Source of the DNA: Streptomyces sp. Alt3 | GTDB taxonomy: Bacteria > Actinomycetota > Actinomycetes > Streptomycetales > Streptomycetaceae | Length of the DNA stretch: 64,000 nucleotides | Reading direction: 5' to 3' | Assembly: GCF_030719215.1 (NCBI RefSeq) | Contig: NZ_CP120983.1 | Span: 4,774,001 to 4,838,000 of the forward strand | In this document: positions 34,612-43,308 of the stretch, in pieces | Numbering within the stretch: the first letter of the stretch is position 1 | Layout: every line of letters starts with the position of its first letter | Program-made: the position numbers and the translations under genes | Notes under the pieces: generated by a model | Told to the model about the DNA's origin: nothing | Database searches by the model: none | The model's input: the letters and a program-made list of their open reading frames with translations, nothing else

Positions 34612-35173
34612 GGGAGCCGAAGAGGAATCCGGCGATGGACCGGAACAGCTCGGCGGGGTCCCGTCCGTCGACCGGTCCGTCCAGGTTGCCCGTCAGCAGC
34701 AGGGTGGCGAAGCCGTGGGCGAGTGACCATGCGGCGATGCCGGCGAGCCGGGCGTCCTCGCCGCGGGCCGCGTCGGGCAGGTGGTCGACACCCGCGCGGA
34801 GCTCGTCCGTGGCACGCGCCTTCGCGGTGAGCAGCTCCGTGTCGTCGGGCCGGTAGAGCTCCGGACGGAACATCACCTGGAAGTGCGCCGGATGCCGGGC
34901 GGCGAACCGTACATAGGCCACGCCCCGTTCCTGGAGGTCGGGGGCCTGGGCCAGGGCGTCGGCGAAGAGTGCGTACCCCTCGGCGGCGACGGCGGTGAGC
35001 AGGCCGGTGCGGTCCCTGAAGTGGTGGGCCGGTGCGGCGTGCGAGACGCCCGCGCGGCGTGCCAGGTCGCGTAGGGACAAGGCGTCGGGGCCGTCCTGGG
35101 TGATGACGTCGAGGGCGGCGGTGAGCAGGGCCCTTCGCAGGTCACCGTGGTGGTACGCGCGTTCGCTGGTCAT
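34589..35173 (-). CDS. TetR-family transcriptional regulator
   Basis: A 194-residue regulator with the N-terminal helix-turn-helix LSLRDLARRAGVSHAAPAHHF and a TetR_C-type ligand domain (HPAHFQVMFRPELY). It is divergent from the SCO6745-family gene, and two near-identical 17-bp sites lie between them, so autorepression plus control of the neighbour is likely. Its 3' end overlaps mfd by 23 bp on the opposite strand. Confidence 0.9.
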   Translation of the reverse strand: MTSERAYHHGDLRRALLTAALDVITQDGPDALSLRDLARRAGVSHAAPAHHFRDRTGLLTAVAAEGYALFADALAQAPDLQERGVAYVRFAARHPAHFQVMFRPELYRPDDTELLTAKARATDELRAGVDHLPDAARGEDARLAGIAAWSLAHGFATLLLTGNLDGPVDGRDPAELFRSIAGFLFGSPTTPGSS

Positions 35174-35192
35174 GGGACGTACGGTACGCGGA

Positions 35193-35251
35193 ATCTAGTC
35201 ATTGACAAGTTCGCGGGAGTGGCGCACCCTGAACATCTAGTCAGTGACAAG
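35193..35251. promoter_or_regulatory. Two 17-bp operator copies, ATCTAGTCA(T/G)TGACAAG
   Basis: Copies at 35193-35209 and 35235-35251 differ by one base; each is an imperfect palindrome around AGTCA-N-TGAC. Start-to-start distance is 42 bp, four helical turns, compatible with repressor molecules on one face. The first lies 20 bp from the TetR start, the second 28 bp from the divergent gene. Confidence 0.7.
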
Positions 35252-35278
35252 ATTGACCGGGGAGCGGGAGGTCGGGAG

Positions 35279-36145
35279 ATGTCCGACGAATGGGGTCGCG
35301 TGCGCCAGATGTGGCACCTGCTGGAGCCCTTGCACGCCGTCGTCTACTACGCGCCGGAGGCCTTCGAGGAGGCCGCGTCGCTGGGATACGCCACGGACGA
35401 GCGGTGGCCGAGCTACTTCGCCTGGCGTGCCGCGCCGCTCGGGGCGGTGGACGCGGACCGGGTGACGAGGACGTTCCACAGCTTCAGTCCCTGGATGACC
35501 GCCGCGTACGTGCCGGCTGTCTGGTCCGTCGCCTCCCCGGAGGCGGTGCTCACGTCCAGGGGGAAGGCGGTCGACCGGGCGTACCGGACGCTGTTCGGTG
35601 ACCGGGTGGACGGCCCGGAGCTCGCCGAGGCCGCCGAGCTCGCCCGGCGGGCGGCGTCGGCGGCGGACGTGACCGGGCGTCCCCTCGCCGGGGCCGCCGC
35701 CGCGCTGCCCTGGCCGGACGAGCCGCACGTGGCGCTCTGGCACGCGGCGACGATCCTGCGGGAGCACCGGGGGGACGGCCATGTGGCGGCGCTCCTCGGG
35801 GCGGACCTGGATCCGGTGGAGTCCCTGGTCTCCTTCGCGGCCGTCGGCGCCGCCCGCCCGGAGGTCTTCGCGAGCCGGGGGTGGAGCGGTGAGGAGTGGG
35901 AGTCCGCCCGTGCCCGGCTGGCCGGGAGGGGACTGCTGGAGGAGGACGGGACGGCCACGCTCGCGGGCCGCGCGCTGCGGGCGGAGGTGGAACGCCGTAC
36001 GGACGAGAGCGCGGCGCAGCCCTGGCGGGAGCTCGGCCCCGAGGCCCGGGAGCGGCTCGTGGAGCTGCTGGGACCGCTGTGGGTGGAGATGATCGGCTCC
36101 GGACTGCTGCCGTCCGAGACGACACTGGGGATCGGGAAGGTGTGA
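35279..36145 (+). CDS. SCO6745-family protein
   Basis: A 288-residue protein of a family common in actinobacteria and without an assigned function. Visible features are the N-terminal MWHLLEPLHAVVYYAPEAF segment, the YFAWRAAPLGAV block and a C-terminal helical region (WSGEEWESARARLAGRGLLE) that looks like a winged-helix fold. ATG at 35279 follows GGGAG. It is divergent from and probably repressed by the TetR protein through the 17-bp sites, which may make it part of a small-molecule response. The family call is from memory of the sequence pattern. Confidence 0.75.
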   Translation: MSDEWGRVRQMWHLLEPLHAVVYYAPEAFEEAASLGYATDERWPSYFAWRAAPLGAVDADRVTRTFHSFSPWMTAAYVPAVWSVASPEAVLTSRGKAVDRAYRTLFGDRVDGPELAEAAELARRAASAADVTGRPLAGAAAALPWPDEPHVALWHAATILREHRGDGHVAALLGADLDPVESLVSFAAVGAARPEVFASRGWSGEEWESARARLAGRGLLEEDGTATLAGRALRAEVERRTDESAAQPWRELGPEARERLVELLGPLWVEMIGSGLLPSETTLGIGKV

Positions 36146-36154
36146 ACCGGCCCG

Positions 36155-36222
36155 GGCCGGCGTGACGGCACGGGCCGGTGTCGTGACGGGGGAGACACCC
36201 GCCCCGTGCCGTCACGCCGGCC
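36155..36222 (+). terminator. Long inverted repeat between the SCO6745-family gene and the HNH lipoprotein gene
   Basis: A perfect 20-bp inverted repeat (36155-36174 with 36203-36222) encloses a 28-nt loop that itself contains GTGTC/GACAC. It follows a stop codon, so terminator is the likely role. The TAATCT -10-like box of the next gene begins just after the right arm. Confidence 0.65.
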
Positions 36223-36243
36223 TGACGCCTAATCTGGTTCGCT

Positions 36244-36981
36244 GTGAAGCCTTCTGACGCAGCGAGCCCCCGAAACCGTTTCCTCGCCCTGGCGACCGTG
36301 GCCCTGACGGGTTCTCTGGCCCTGACCGGGTGCGACTCCCTCGACGAACTGCCGGACCCCACGCGCTCCGAGGCGGCACCGGCGCCCGGCGGCAGCGCGT
36401 TGCAGGCGGCCGAAGGCCTCACCGTCAAGGGCCGGGCCCCGAAGACCGGTTACGCCCGGGACGAGTTCGGGTCGGCCTGGATCGACACCGACCGCAACGG
36501 CTGCGGTACCCGGGACGACATCCTCGCCGAGCAGCTCGACGACGTCTCCCGGGACGCCGACGGCTGCAAGGTGGTCAGCGGTGTGCTGGATCCCGACCCG
36601 TACACGGGGACCCGCATCTCGTTCGAGCGCGGACGCAGCAAGGTGGACATAGACCATCTCGTCGCCCTCTCCGACGCCTGGCAGAAGGGCGCCCAGAAGT
36701 GGAGCGACGCGAAGCGGCGGGCGTTCGCCAACGACCCGCTGAACCTGGTGGCCGCCGACTCGTCCACCAACCGCCGCAAGGGGGACGGTGACACCGCGAC
36801 CTGGCTGCCCCCGAACAAGGACTACCGCTGCGCGTACGTCGCGGGCCAGGTCTCGGTGAAGAAGAAGTACGGGCTGTGGGTCACGCAGGCGGAACAGGAC
36901 GCCATGAAGGAGGTGCTGACCGCCTGCCCCCGGCAGAAGCTGCTCGCGGGCGGCAACCCGACGGAAGCGCCCACGCGTTGA
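36244..36981 (+). CDS. Secreted HNH-type nuclease lipoprotein (DUF1524 / GmrSD C-terminal-like)
   Basis: A 245-residue protein with a lipoprotein signal peptide (RNRFLALATVALTGSLALTG followed by Cys at residue 30) and a DUF1524-type His-Me/HNH nuclease domain: DIDHLVALSDAW (catalytic DH), NDPLNLVAADSSTNRRKGD and WLPPNKDYRCAYV. It should sit on the outer face of the membrane and may degrade nucleic acid for nutrition. GTG at 36244 lies about 8 bp after TAATCT, so translation may be leaderless. It is coupled to the next gene by TTGA. Confidence 0.88.
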   Translation: MKPSDAASPRNRFLALATVALTGSLALTGCDSLDELPDPTRSEAAPAPGGSALQAAEGLTVKGRAPKTGYARDEFGSAWIDTDRNGCGTRDDILAEQLDDVSRDADGCKVVSGVLDPDPYTGTRISFERGRSKVDIDHLVALSDAWQKGAQKWSDAKRRAFANDPLNLVAADSSTNRRKGDGDTATWLPPNKDYRCAYVAGQVSVKKKYGLWVTQAEQDAMKEVLTACPRQKLLAGGNPTEAPTR

Positions 36982-37352
36982 GTCACGACCCGCTGCCGGA
37001 AGGTGCCGCGGCGGGCGTCGCGCGCACCTGGGGATGGCGGCTGGCGGCCGTGGGAGCCAACCTGGCGCTCGGGGTGCCGGGGATCGTCCCGATGTGGCTG
37101 ATCTGGTACGTCCTCGCGAACGGCCCGCTCGCTGAGGGCGGATGGACACAGAGGGAGCCGACGGAGAACGACGGCATGATGCTGTGGCTGGTGATCGTCG
37201 TACCGGTGGTCGCGGTTTTCGGTCTCGTCTGGTGGTTCGCCAACGACGCGGTCTGCCGCAGGACCGCGCTGGCCCCGTGCCTCTACTGGACGGCGGGGGC
37301 ACTGCTGACGCTCGTGCCGACGGCTGTGCTGATCACCAACACGTACGTGTGA
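36978..37352 (+). CDS. Small three-helix membrane protein
   Basis: A 124-residue protein with three hydrophobic segments (VGANLALGVPGIVPMWLIWY; MMLWLVIVVPVVAVFGLVWW; LYWTAGALLTLVPTAVLI). The TTG start overlaps the nuclease stop (TTGA); an earlier in-frame ATG lies inside the nuclease gene and would add non-membrane sequence, so TTG is preferred. I do not recognise a family. Coupling suggests co-expression with the surface nuclease. Confidence 0.65.
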   Translation: MSHDPLPEGAAAGVARTWGWRLAAVGANLALGVPGIVPMWLIWYVLANGPLAEGGWTQREPTENDGMMLWLVIVVPVVAVFGLVWWFANDAVCRRTALAPCLYWTAGALLTLVPTAVLITNTYV

Positions 37353-37504
37353 GTCCGGGGCCAGGGGGCTGCTGGACGGGTCTTCCCTTCGGCACCGAGG
37401 GGCCGGTGGAGGTGCCCGGCGCGCTGGTGCCCGTGCAGTGCTCGGTGCGTCACGGTTACGCGGTGTACGTCGAACCGAACGTGTGGGTGCGCCACCGCAC
37501 GTAG
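37349..37504 (+). CDS. Short coupled ORF of 51 residues, unknown function
   Basis: GTG at 37349 overlaps the preceding stop by 4 bp (GTGA) and opens a 51-codon frame ending at TAG 37504. The product contains two Cys and a patterned beta-like stretch (VPVQCSVRHGYAVYVEPNVW). It is too short for confident family assignment. The 4-bp overlap, identical in style to the two upstream junctions, is the main support for translation. Confidence 0.4.
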   Translation: MSPGPGGCWTGLPFGTEGPVEVPGALVPVQCSVRHGYAVYVEPNVWVRHRT

Positions 37505-37585
37505 GGCCGGCGTATGCAAGGCCGTCGCACGTAGGGCTGTCGCGTGAAGCGGCCGCCGCACGCGGTGGTGCGGATGACGGGCCCG

Positions 37586-37637
37586 CGCGCAGGGCCTCCG
37601 GCCCGGACCGTGTGGGTCCGGAGGGAGGCCCTGCGCG
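37586..37637 (-). terminator. Compound hairpin downstream of the DUF4352-like gene
   Basis: A 14-bp outer stem (37586-37599 with 37624-37637) encloses a second 6-bp stem (CGGACC-GTGTG-GGTCCG, 37604-37620). It lies 45 bp past the minus-strand gene and may also end the plus-strand operon. Confidence 0.65.
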
Positions 37638-37681
37638 GATGTTCGGCGGGGTGCCCGCGGTGCGGGACGGGCCGGGGCCCT

Positions 37682-38497
37682 TCAGAGCTTCAGCTCCCAC
37701 TGGCTCGCGTCCCAGTCGAGACCGGGGCCGACCTCGACGGTCAGGTCCTTCGCGTCGGCCGGAGCGTCGAAGGCGTACGTTGCCGTGATCTTCTTGCCGG
37801 GCAGGACGGTGCCGGAGAAGCCCTCGCCGACCTTGCCGTCGAAGATCTGCTCGGCGTTCACGCCGTCCTCGCCGGCGCGGGCGTCGACGGTGACGAGCGT
37901 CGCGTCGAACTTCTCCTTGCCCTTGTTCTCGATGACGACCGAGACCGTGTAGGCGCTGTTGCCCTTGGTGTGGCCGATCGCGAACTCGTCGGCGGTGTAG
38001 GAGGCCGGGGCGTTCACGGTGACCTCCAGGCCGTCGTCGTACGCGGCGGAGTCACCCTCCCTCAGGACGTCGTCCTTACCCTCGGTCCCGCCGGCATCCC
38101 CTCCGGCCGCCCCGCCGCCCGCGGCGGGCTTCGCGGAGGCCGAACTGTCCGCCACCGCCTTGTTGATGTCGGTCACCACGTCGTCCACGGCCTTGAAGGT
38201 CAGGACGGCCCCGACGACCGACAGGATCAGGGCGACGAGGCCGAGAACGGCGCCGAACGTCGTCACCCCCTTGTTCGTGGCCTCACCGCGCTTGGCGCGG
38301 CCCCGGCCGGCCAGGCCCAGGATCAGGGCGATGAGGCCGAGGATCCCGGCGAGCCAGAAGAAGAACGGGATGAGCCCCGAGACCGTCCCGATGATGCCGA
38401 GGACGAGAGCGGAGGTGCCGAGGCCGTTACGGGCGGGGCGGGAGCCCGGAGGCTGCGCCGGGGTGTACGGCTGCTGGGGCTGCGTGTACTGGGACAT
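37682..38497 (-). CDS. DUF4190/DUF4352-type membrane-anchored protein
   Basis: A 271-residue protein: a Pro/Gln-rich cytoplasmic N-terminus, two hydrophobic segments (ALVLGIIGTVSGLIPFFFWL plus ILGLIALILGLAG, then FGAVLGLVALILSVVGAVL), a Gly/Ala linker, and an extracytoplasmic beta domain of the DUF4352 immunoglobulin-like type (residues about 150-271, YTVSVVIENKGKEKFDATLV). Such proteins are abundant in Streptomyces and uncharacterised. Single gene with its own compound terminator. Confidence 0.8.
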   Translation of the reverse strand: MSQYTQPQQPYTPAQPPGSRPARNGLGTSALVLGIIGTVSGLIPFFFWLAGILGLIALILGLAGRGRAKRGEATNKGVTTFGAVLGLVALILSVVGAVLTFKAVDDVVTDINKAVADSSASAKPAAGGGAAGGDAGGTEGKDDVLREGDSAAYDDGLEVTVNAPASYTADEFAIGHTKGNSAYTVSVVIENKGKEKFDATLVTVDARAGEDGVNAEQIFDGKVGEGFSGTVLPGKKITATYAFDAPADAKDLTVEVGPGLDWDASQWELKL

Positions 38498-38695
38498 GGC
38501 TGTGCCCTTCGATGACGAACAGGGAGTGTGAGCGGAGCAGTTCGTCGCGGAGTCCTGTGCGACAGGTCAATAAGACCATCGAGTGTGAACCGAGTCAACA
38601 TGGAAAATTGCGTGAACCGGCAGAGCCGTGGAATCGGTATGCTCGCCCACACACAGCAGGCGCCAACCGACGTGCGCGGAACGGGAGACAGGCCA

Positions 38696-40802
38696 GTGCC
38701 GGATAGCTCGACAGAGGTGACCGCGGCCGGAATCGCCAGGCTCGCGGGCGTGGGCCGCGCGGCCGTCAGCAACTGGCGCCGTCGGCACACCGACTTCCCG
38801 AAGCCTGTCGGCGGCACGGAGACCAGCCCGTCCTTCGCGCTCCCCGAGGTCGAACAGTGGCTCCGCGACCAGGGCAAACTTGCCGAGGTCCCTCTGCGTG
38901 AGCGGGTCTGGCAGCAGCTGTCGGGCCACCCCGACGGAGCGGTGACCGCGCTCGTCCACGCGGGGTGTGCCCTTCTGCTCGTCCGGGACAGGCCCACGTC
39001 CTGGCTGGAGATCGCCGCAGTCTCGGACGTCCGGATGGCGGACGTGCTGCCGGTCGCGCTCGACCACGTACTCACGGCCCGATTCGGGGAAGGGCGGGCG
39101 GTGCCCACGCCCACGGCGTCCGCCCTGCTGCCCTCCGTACCGCTGCTGCGCGCCACGGCCGAACTCGCTGCGGAGGCGGGCACCCGGCAGGCCTTCGACT
39201 TCCTCTTCGGCCGGCAGCTGGACGCCAACCCGCGTCAGTACACGCTCACGCCCCCCGGGCTCGCCGAGCTCATGGCCGACCTCGCGAAGCCGGCCGGGGA
39301 CGCCGTCCGGCGGGGCGGCAAGGGGAACTCCCGCACGGTCCTCGATCCCGCCGCCGGAACGGGCGCGCTGCTGTGCGCCGTCGGCCGGCCCACCGCCCTG
39401 TACGCACAGGAGGCCGACCCCGGCCTGTCGGCGCTCACCGCACTGCGCCTCGCCCTGTACTCGCCCGGGAGCGGGACCGACGCGCCCACGCTCACGGCAC
39501 GGACCGGCGACACCCTGCGCACCGACGCCTTCCCCGGGCTCACGGTGGACGCGGTGCTCTGCCACCCGCCGTTCAACGAGCGCAACTGGGGCCATGACGA
39601 CCTGGCCTACGACCCGCGCTGGGAGTACGGCTTCCCCGCCCGCACCGAGTCCGAACTCGCCTGGGTCCAGCACGCCCTCGCCCACCTCCGCGAGGGCGGG
39701 ACCGCCGTCGTGCTGATGCCCCCCGCCGCGGCCTCACGCCGCTCGGGGCGCCGTATCCGCGCCGACCTGCTGCGGCGCGGTGCCCTGCGAGCCGTCATCG
39801 CGCTCCCCGCCGGTGCCGCGCCCCCGTACGGGATCCCGCTCCACATCTGGGTCCTCCGCAAGCCGGGCGCCGGCCGGCCCCGGTACCCGAACTGCTCGTC
39901 GTCGACGCGGCGGAGTCCGAGGCGGCCGGCGCCCGGCCGGCCGTGACCGGCTGGACTGGCCGGCCGTCCGCGGCGCGGTGCTCGACGCGTGGACGTCCTT
40001 CGACGCACCGGGTCGCCGCGAGCCCGTCGAGGAGCGCCCCGGTACCAGCAAGGCCGTTCCCGTCATCGAGCTCCTCGACGACGACGTGGACCTGACCCCC
40101 GCCCGACACCTCCCGCCCCCGGCGACCGGCGGGGACGCGGCCGAGCTGGCCAGGGTGAGAGAGCGGCTGGACGACACCCTGAGGCTGACCGCCCGGCTCA
40201 CGCCCCCGCCCGCGGTCCCCGGCGAACAGGCCAGGCGGCCCTTCACGACGGTCGGTGAACTGGCGCGCGCGGGCGCCCTGCACCTGCGCACCGGATCGGG
40301 CACCGGCGGCGGCACGGCCCCCGTCCTCACCGAGCACGACGTCCTCGCGGGCACGGCCCCCAGCGGTACGCCCTCCGCGCCGGCCGGGTCACCGGAGGAG
40401 GAGCCGCTGCTCCTGGAACCCGGTGACGTCGTCGTGCCCGTGGTCGGTGGCGGATCCGTCGCCAGGGTCGTCGACGAGGTCACCGCGGGCGCCGTGCTCG
40501 GCCGCAACCTCCAGCTGTTGCGCCCCGATCCGGCCGCCCTCGACCCCTGGTTCCTCGCGGGCTTCCTGCGTGGCACCGCCAACAACCGCCAGGCCAGCAG
40601 TTACGCCTCCACCGCGACCCGGCTCGACGCACGCCGCATCCAGGTGCCCCGCCTCCCGCTCGACGAACAGCGTCGCTACGGCGAGCAGTTCGGCGCCCTC
40701 GCCGCGTTCGAGGACGCGCTCCGTGAGGCGGGACGGCTCGGCGGGCAACTGGTGCAGGGGATGTACGACGGGCTGACGGACGGGTCGGTCGCGCCGAAGT
40801 GA
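38696..40802 (+). pseudogene. Fused N6-adenine methylase / type I specificity-like protein, two frameshifts
   Basis: Corrected length is about 702 residues: an N-terminal HTH (IARLAGVGRAAVSNWRRR), a HsdM-like methylase with SAM motif I DPAAGTGALL (from Asp217), and a C-terminal type I S-subunit-like domain (LLLEPGDVVVPVVGGGSVAR, TRLDARRIQVPRLPLDEQRR). Reading breaks twice: near 39876-39883 and near 39940-39945, each needing one extra base. Motif IV reads HPPF (residues 290-293) where Asn, Asp or Ser is expected. GTG at 38696 has GGAG upstream. No restriction subunit is near, so this would be an orphan methylase. Confidence 0.75.
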
Positions 40803-40900
40803 CCTGAAGCACAACGGTTGCGCACAACCCGGGACCCGTTGTCCGTGTCGGTGTATACGCTCACTGCACACGTCCGATCCACGCCCTCCGGGAGCAGCAC

Positions 40901-41581
40901 ATGCACGGCTACGGCTATCCGCCGGAGCAGCAGCCGACGCGCCGTCCGTCCTCGGCCACGCTGGTCACGCTGCGCGTGGTCTTCGTGGCGCTCGCCCTGC
41001 TGAGCTGCGGAATCCTCGCCTGGGCCGCCATGCTGCGACTGGCCGTCGTCACCCGCACGCAGCGTGACTGGTGGCTGTTCGGGCTGGTGCTGGCACTGAA
41101 CGTCGGCCTCCTCGTGTACCTCGGGATGCTGCCGGAGGAGGACGAGGTGCTGACGGACGGACAGGCGGTCGTGACCCTGACCTGGATGCTGGTCGTCTTC
41201 GTCGGGACGGTCACCTACTACCTGTACACGGAGATCCGGCACTTCGGCCCCTACGGCGGCCCGCAGGGGGTTCCGTACGCAGGTCCCTACGCAGGCCCGT
41301 ACGGCGGTGGGCACCCGGGGGCGCCGACGTTCCCGTCCGGTGGGTACGCCTCGCGGCGGACCGTTCCCGATCCGCCCGTGGCGTCCGCCCCGGCCTACGG
41401 CTACCCGCCCGCCCCGCAGCAGGGCCCCGTCCCGCAGCAGGGCCCCGCGCCCCAGCAGGGCCCCGCGCCCACCCCGCCACCGGACGGTCCGAGGCCGGCC
41501 TCGCCCCAGCGCCTCGACCAGGTGCGCGCCGAGCTCGACGAGCTGAGTGACTACCTCCGCAAGGAGGGTGACGGCCGGTGA
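40901..41581 (+). CDS. Membrane protein with Pro/Gln-rich tail, upstream of a Ser/Thr kinase
   Basis: A 226-residue protein with three hydrophobic segments (LRVVFVALALLSCGILAWAA; WWLFGLVLALNVGLLVYLGM; VVTLTWMLVVFVGTVTYYLY) and a cytoplasmic tail rich in Tyr, Gly, Pro and Gln, with YAGPYAGPYGG and three QQGP(V/A)P repeats, ending in a short charged helix (LDQVRAELDELSDYLRK). The stop overlaps the kinase GTG by 4 bp, so the two are coupled; the tail may be a kinase partner or substrate. ATG at 40901 follows GGGAG. Confidence 0.75.
   Translation: MHGYGYPPEQQPTRRPSSATLVTLRVVFVALALLSCGILAWAAMLRLAVVTRTQRDWWLFGLVLALNVGLLVYLGMLPEEDEVLTDGQAVVTLTWMLVVFVGTVTYYLYTEIRHFGPYGGPQGVPYAGPYAGPYGGGHPGAPTFPSGGYASRRTVPDPPVASAPAYGYPPAPQQGPVPQQGPAPQQGPAPTPPPDGPRPASPQRLDQVRAELDELSDYLRKEGDGR
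41417..41470 (+). repeat. Three tandem 18-bp coding repeats
   Basis: Units beginning CAGCAGGGCCCCG at 41417, 41435 and 41453 encode QQGPVP, QQGPAP and QQGPAP in the tail of the membrane protein. Confidence 0.85.
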
Positions 41582-43138
41582 ACGGGCGTGTCATCGCCGG
41601 CCGTTACGCGCTGGCGACGATTCTCGGCCAGGGAGGGATGGGGCAGGTCTGGACGGCGTACGACCAGCGCCTCGACCGCAGGGTCGCGGTGAAGCTCCTG
41701 CGGCCCGACCGGGTCGCAGGGCCCTCCGGGAGCGAGGCCGCCGACGACGTGCGCCGCCGCTTCGTCCGCGAGTGCCGGGTGACCGCGCAGGTCGACCACC
41801 CCGGTCTCGTCACCGTCCACGACGCGGGGAGCGACGGCGAGGACCTGTATCTCGTCATGCAGTACGTCGAGGGCGCGGACCTGGCCGACCACCTGGCCGA
41901 GCACGACCCCTACCCGTGGCCCTGGGCCGTGGCGATCGCCGCCCAGTTGTGCGCGGTGCTCTCCGCGGTGCACGCCGTGCCGATCGTCCACCGCGACCTC
42001 AAGCCCCGCAACGCGATGGTGAAGCCCGACGGCACCCTCACGGTGCTCGACCTCGGCATCGCCTCCGTCATGGACACCGACACCACCCGCCTCACGCACA
42101 CGGGCTCACCGATCGGCTCCCCGGCCTACATGGCGCCCGAGCAGGCGATGGGCGGCGCCGTGGGCCCCTACACCGACCTGTACGCCCTCGGCGTCCTGAT
42201 GCACGAACTCCTGAGCGGGGACGTGCCGTTCGCCGGCTCCACCGCCCTGGGCGTCCTGCACCGCCACCTCTACGAGCCGCCCCTCCCGGTCCGTCATCTC
42301 AGGCCCGAGGTCCCCGAGGCGCTCGAAGCCCTCGTCCTGCGGCTGCTCTCCAAGGACCCGCAGCACCGGCCGGCCTCCGCGCAGGAGGTCTACGAGTCCC
42401 TGCGGCCCCTGCTGCCCGCCGTCGGTTCGCCCTCGGGCCCCCTCGACCCGACCCGTCCGTTCCTCCGCCCGCACGCACCCTGGCCCGACCGGGCGGCCGT
42501 GCCGGCGTCGGCGCCGCCCGTCCCCGTCCAGCAGGTGCCCGCCCCGCCCCAGCACCCGCCCGCCAGGCCGAACGTGGCGCAGGCCGTCGACGACGTGAAG
42601 CGGCTGCTCGGCGAGGGCCGCATCACCCAGGCCGTCGACGTCCTCGGCGGGATCCTGCCCGCCGCGGCCCAGGAGCACGGCGAGCACTCGCCGGTCGTAC
42701 GGATCCTGCGCAAGCAGTACGCGGCGACCCTGATGGACGACGGCCAGTTCCGCCGCGCCCTCCCGGAGCTCCGCCGCCTCGCCGAGGACCGCGCGGCGGA
42801 AGGCCGGCCCCGCCGACCCCCAGACCCTGCAGTACCGCTACGACGCCGCGCAGTGCCTGGAGCAGCTCGGTGAGGCAGCCGCCGCCCTCGCCGAGTACCG
42901 CGTGGTCCTCCCCTTCTACGAGAACGGATACGTGACCTCCACCGGCCCCGGCCGCGCCTTCGACATCCGCAGGCGGATCGCGCACCTGCTGCTCGGGATG
43001 GGCGACCACACGGCGGGCCGCGGCCAGCTGCAGGCCCTGCTGTACGACACGGAGCGCGCCTACGGCCCGCACCACGCTCTTCCCACGGAGCTCCGCCGCC
43101 AACTGGTGCACCACCAGGACGTACGCGGATCGAGGTGA
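41578..43138 (+). pseudogene. Serine/threonine protein kinase with tetratricopeptide-like tail, one frameshift
   Basis: Hanks-type kinase: Gly loop GQGGMGQV, ATP Lys in VAVKLL, catalytic HRDLKPRN, DLG in place of DFG, and APE in MAPEQ. After a Pro-rich linker comes a helical region (VKRLLGEGRITQAVDVLGGI; ALPELRRLAEDRAAE) resembling TPR-like repeats. The frame breaks at about 42802 (GAAGGCCGG carries one extra G); reading on in the shifted frame gives PQTLQYRYDAAQCLEQLGEA and a good C-terminus ending at 43138, 519 residues in all. The kinase core is intact, so activity may survive even if the indel is real. Confidence 0.8.
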
Positions 43139-43269
43139 ACCGCAGGACGGCCGACGACGGCGGGACGGAAGGGATTTCGTCCCCGACCCCACACTGACCG
43201 GTCCGGAAATCGTTGGTCGAAGCAGTGGCCCGAATCACGTCCACTGCCTAACATCGATCACCGCAAGGC

Positions 43270-43289
43270 TTTGTGCACTGATGCACAAA
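43270..43289 (+). promoter_or_regulatory. Perfect inverted repeat TTTGTGCA-CTGA-TGCACAAA
   Basis: An 8-4-8 palindrome ends 8 bp before the GGGAGG ribosome binding site of the lipoprotein gene at 43309. It could be an operator near the transcription start or a leader hairpin affecting translation. Confidence 0.5.
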
Positions 43290-43308
43290 CTCTCCCCGGG
43301 AGGCTCCT

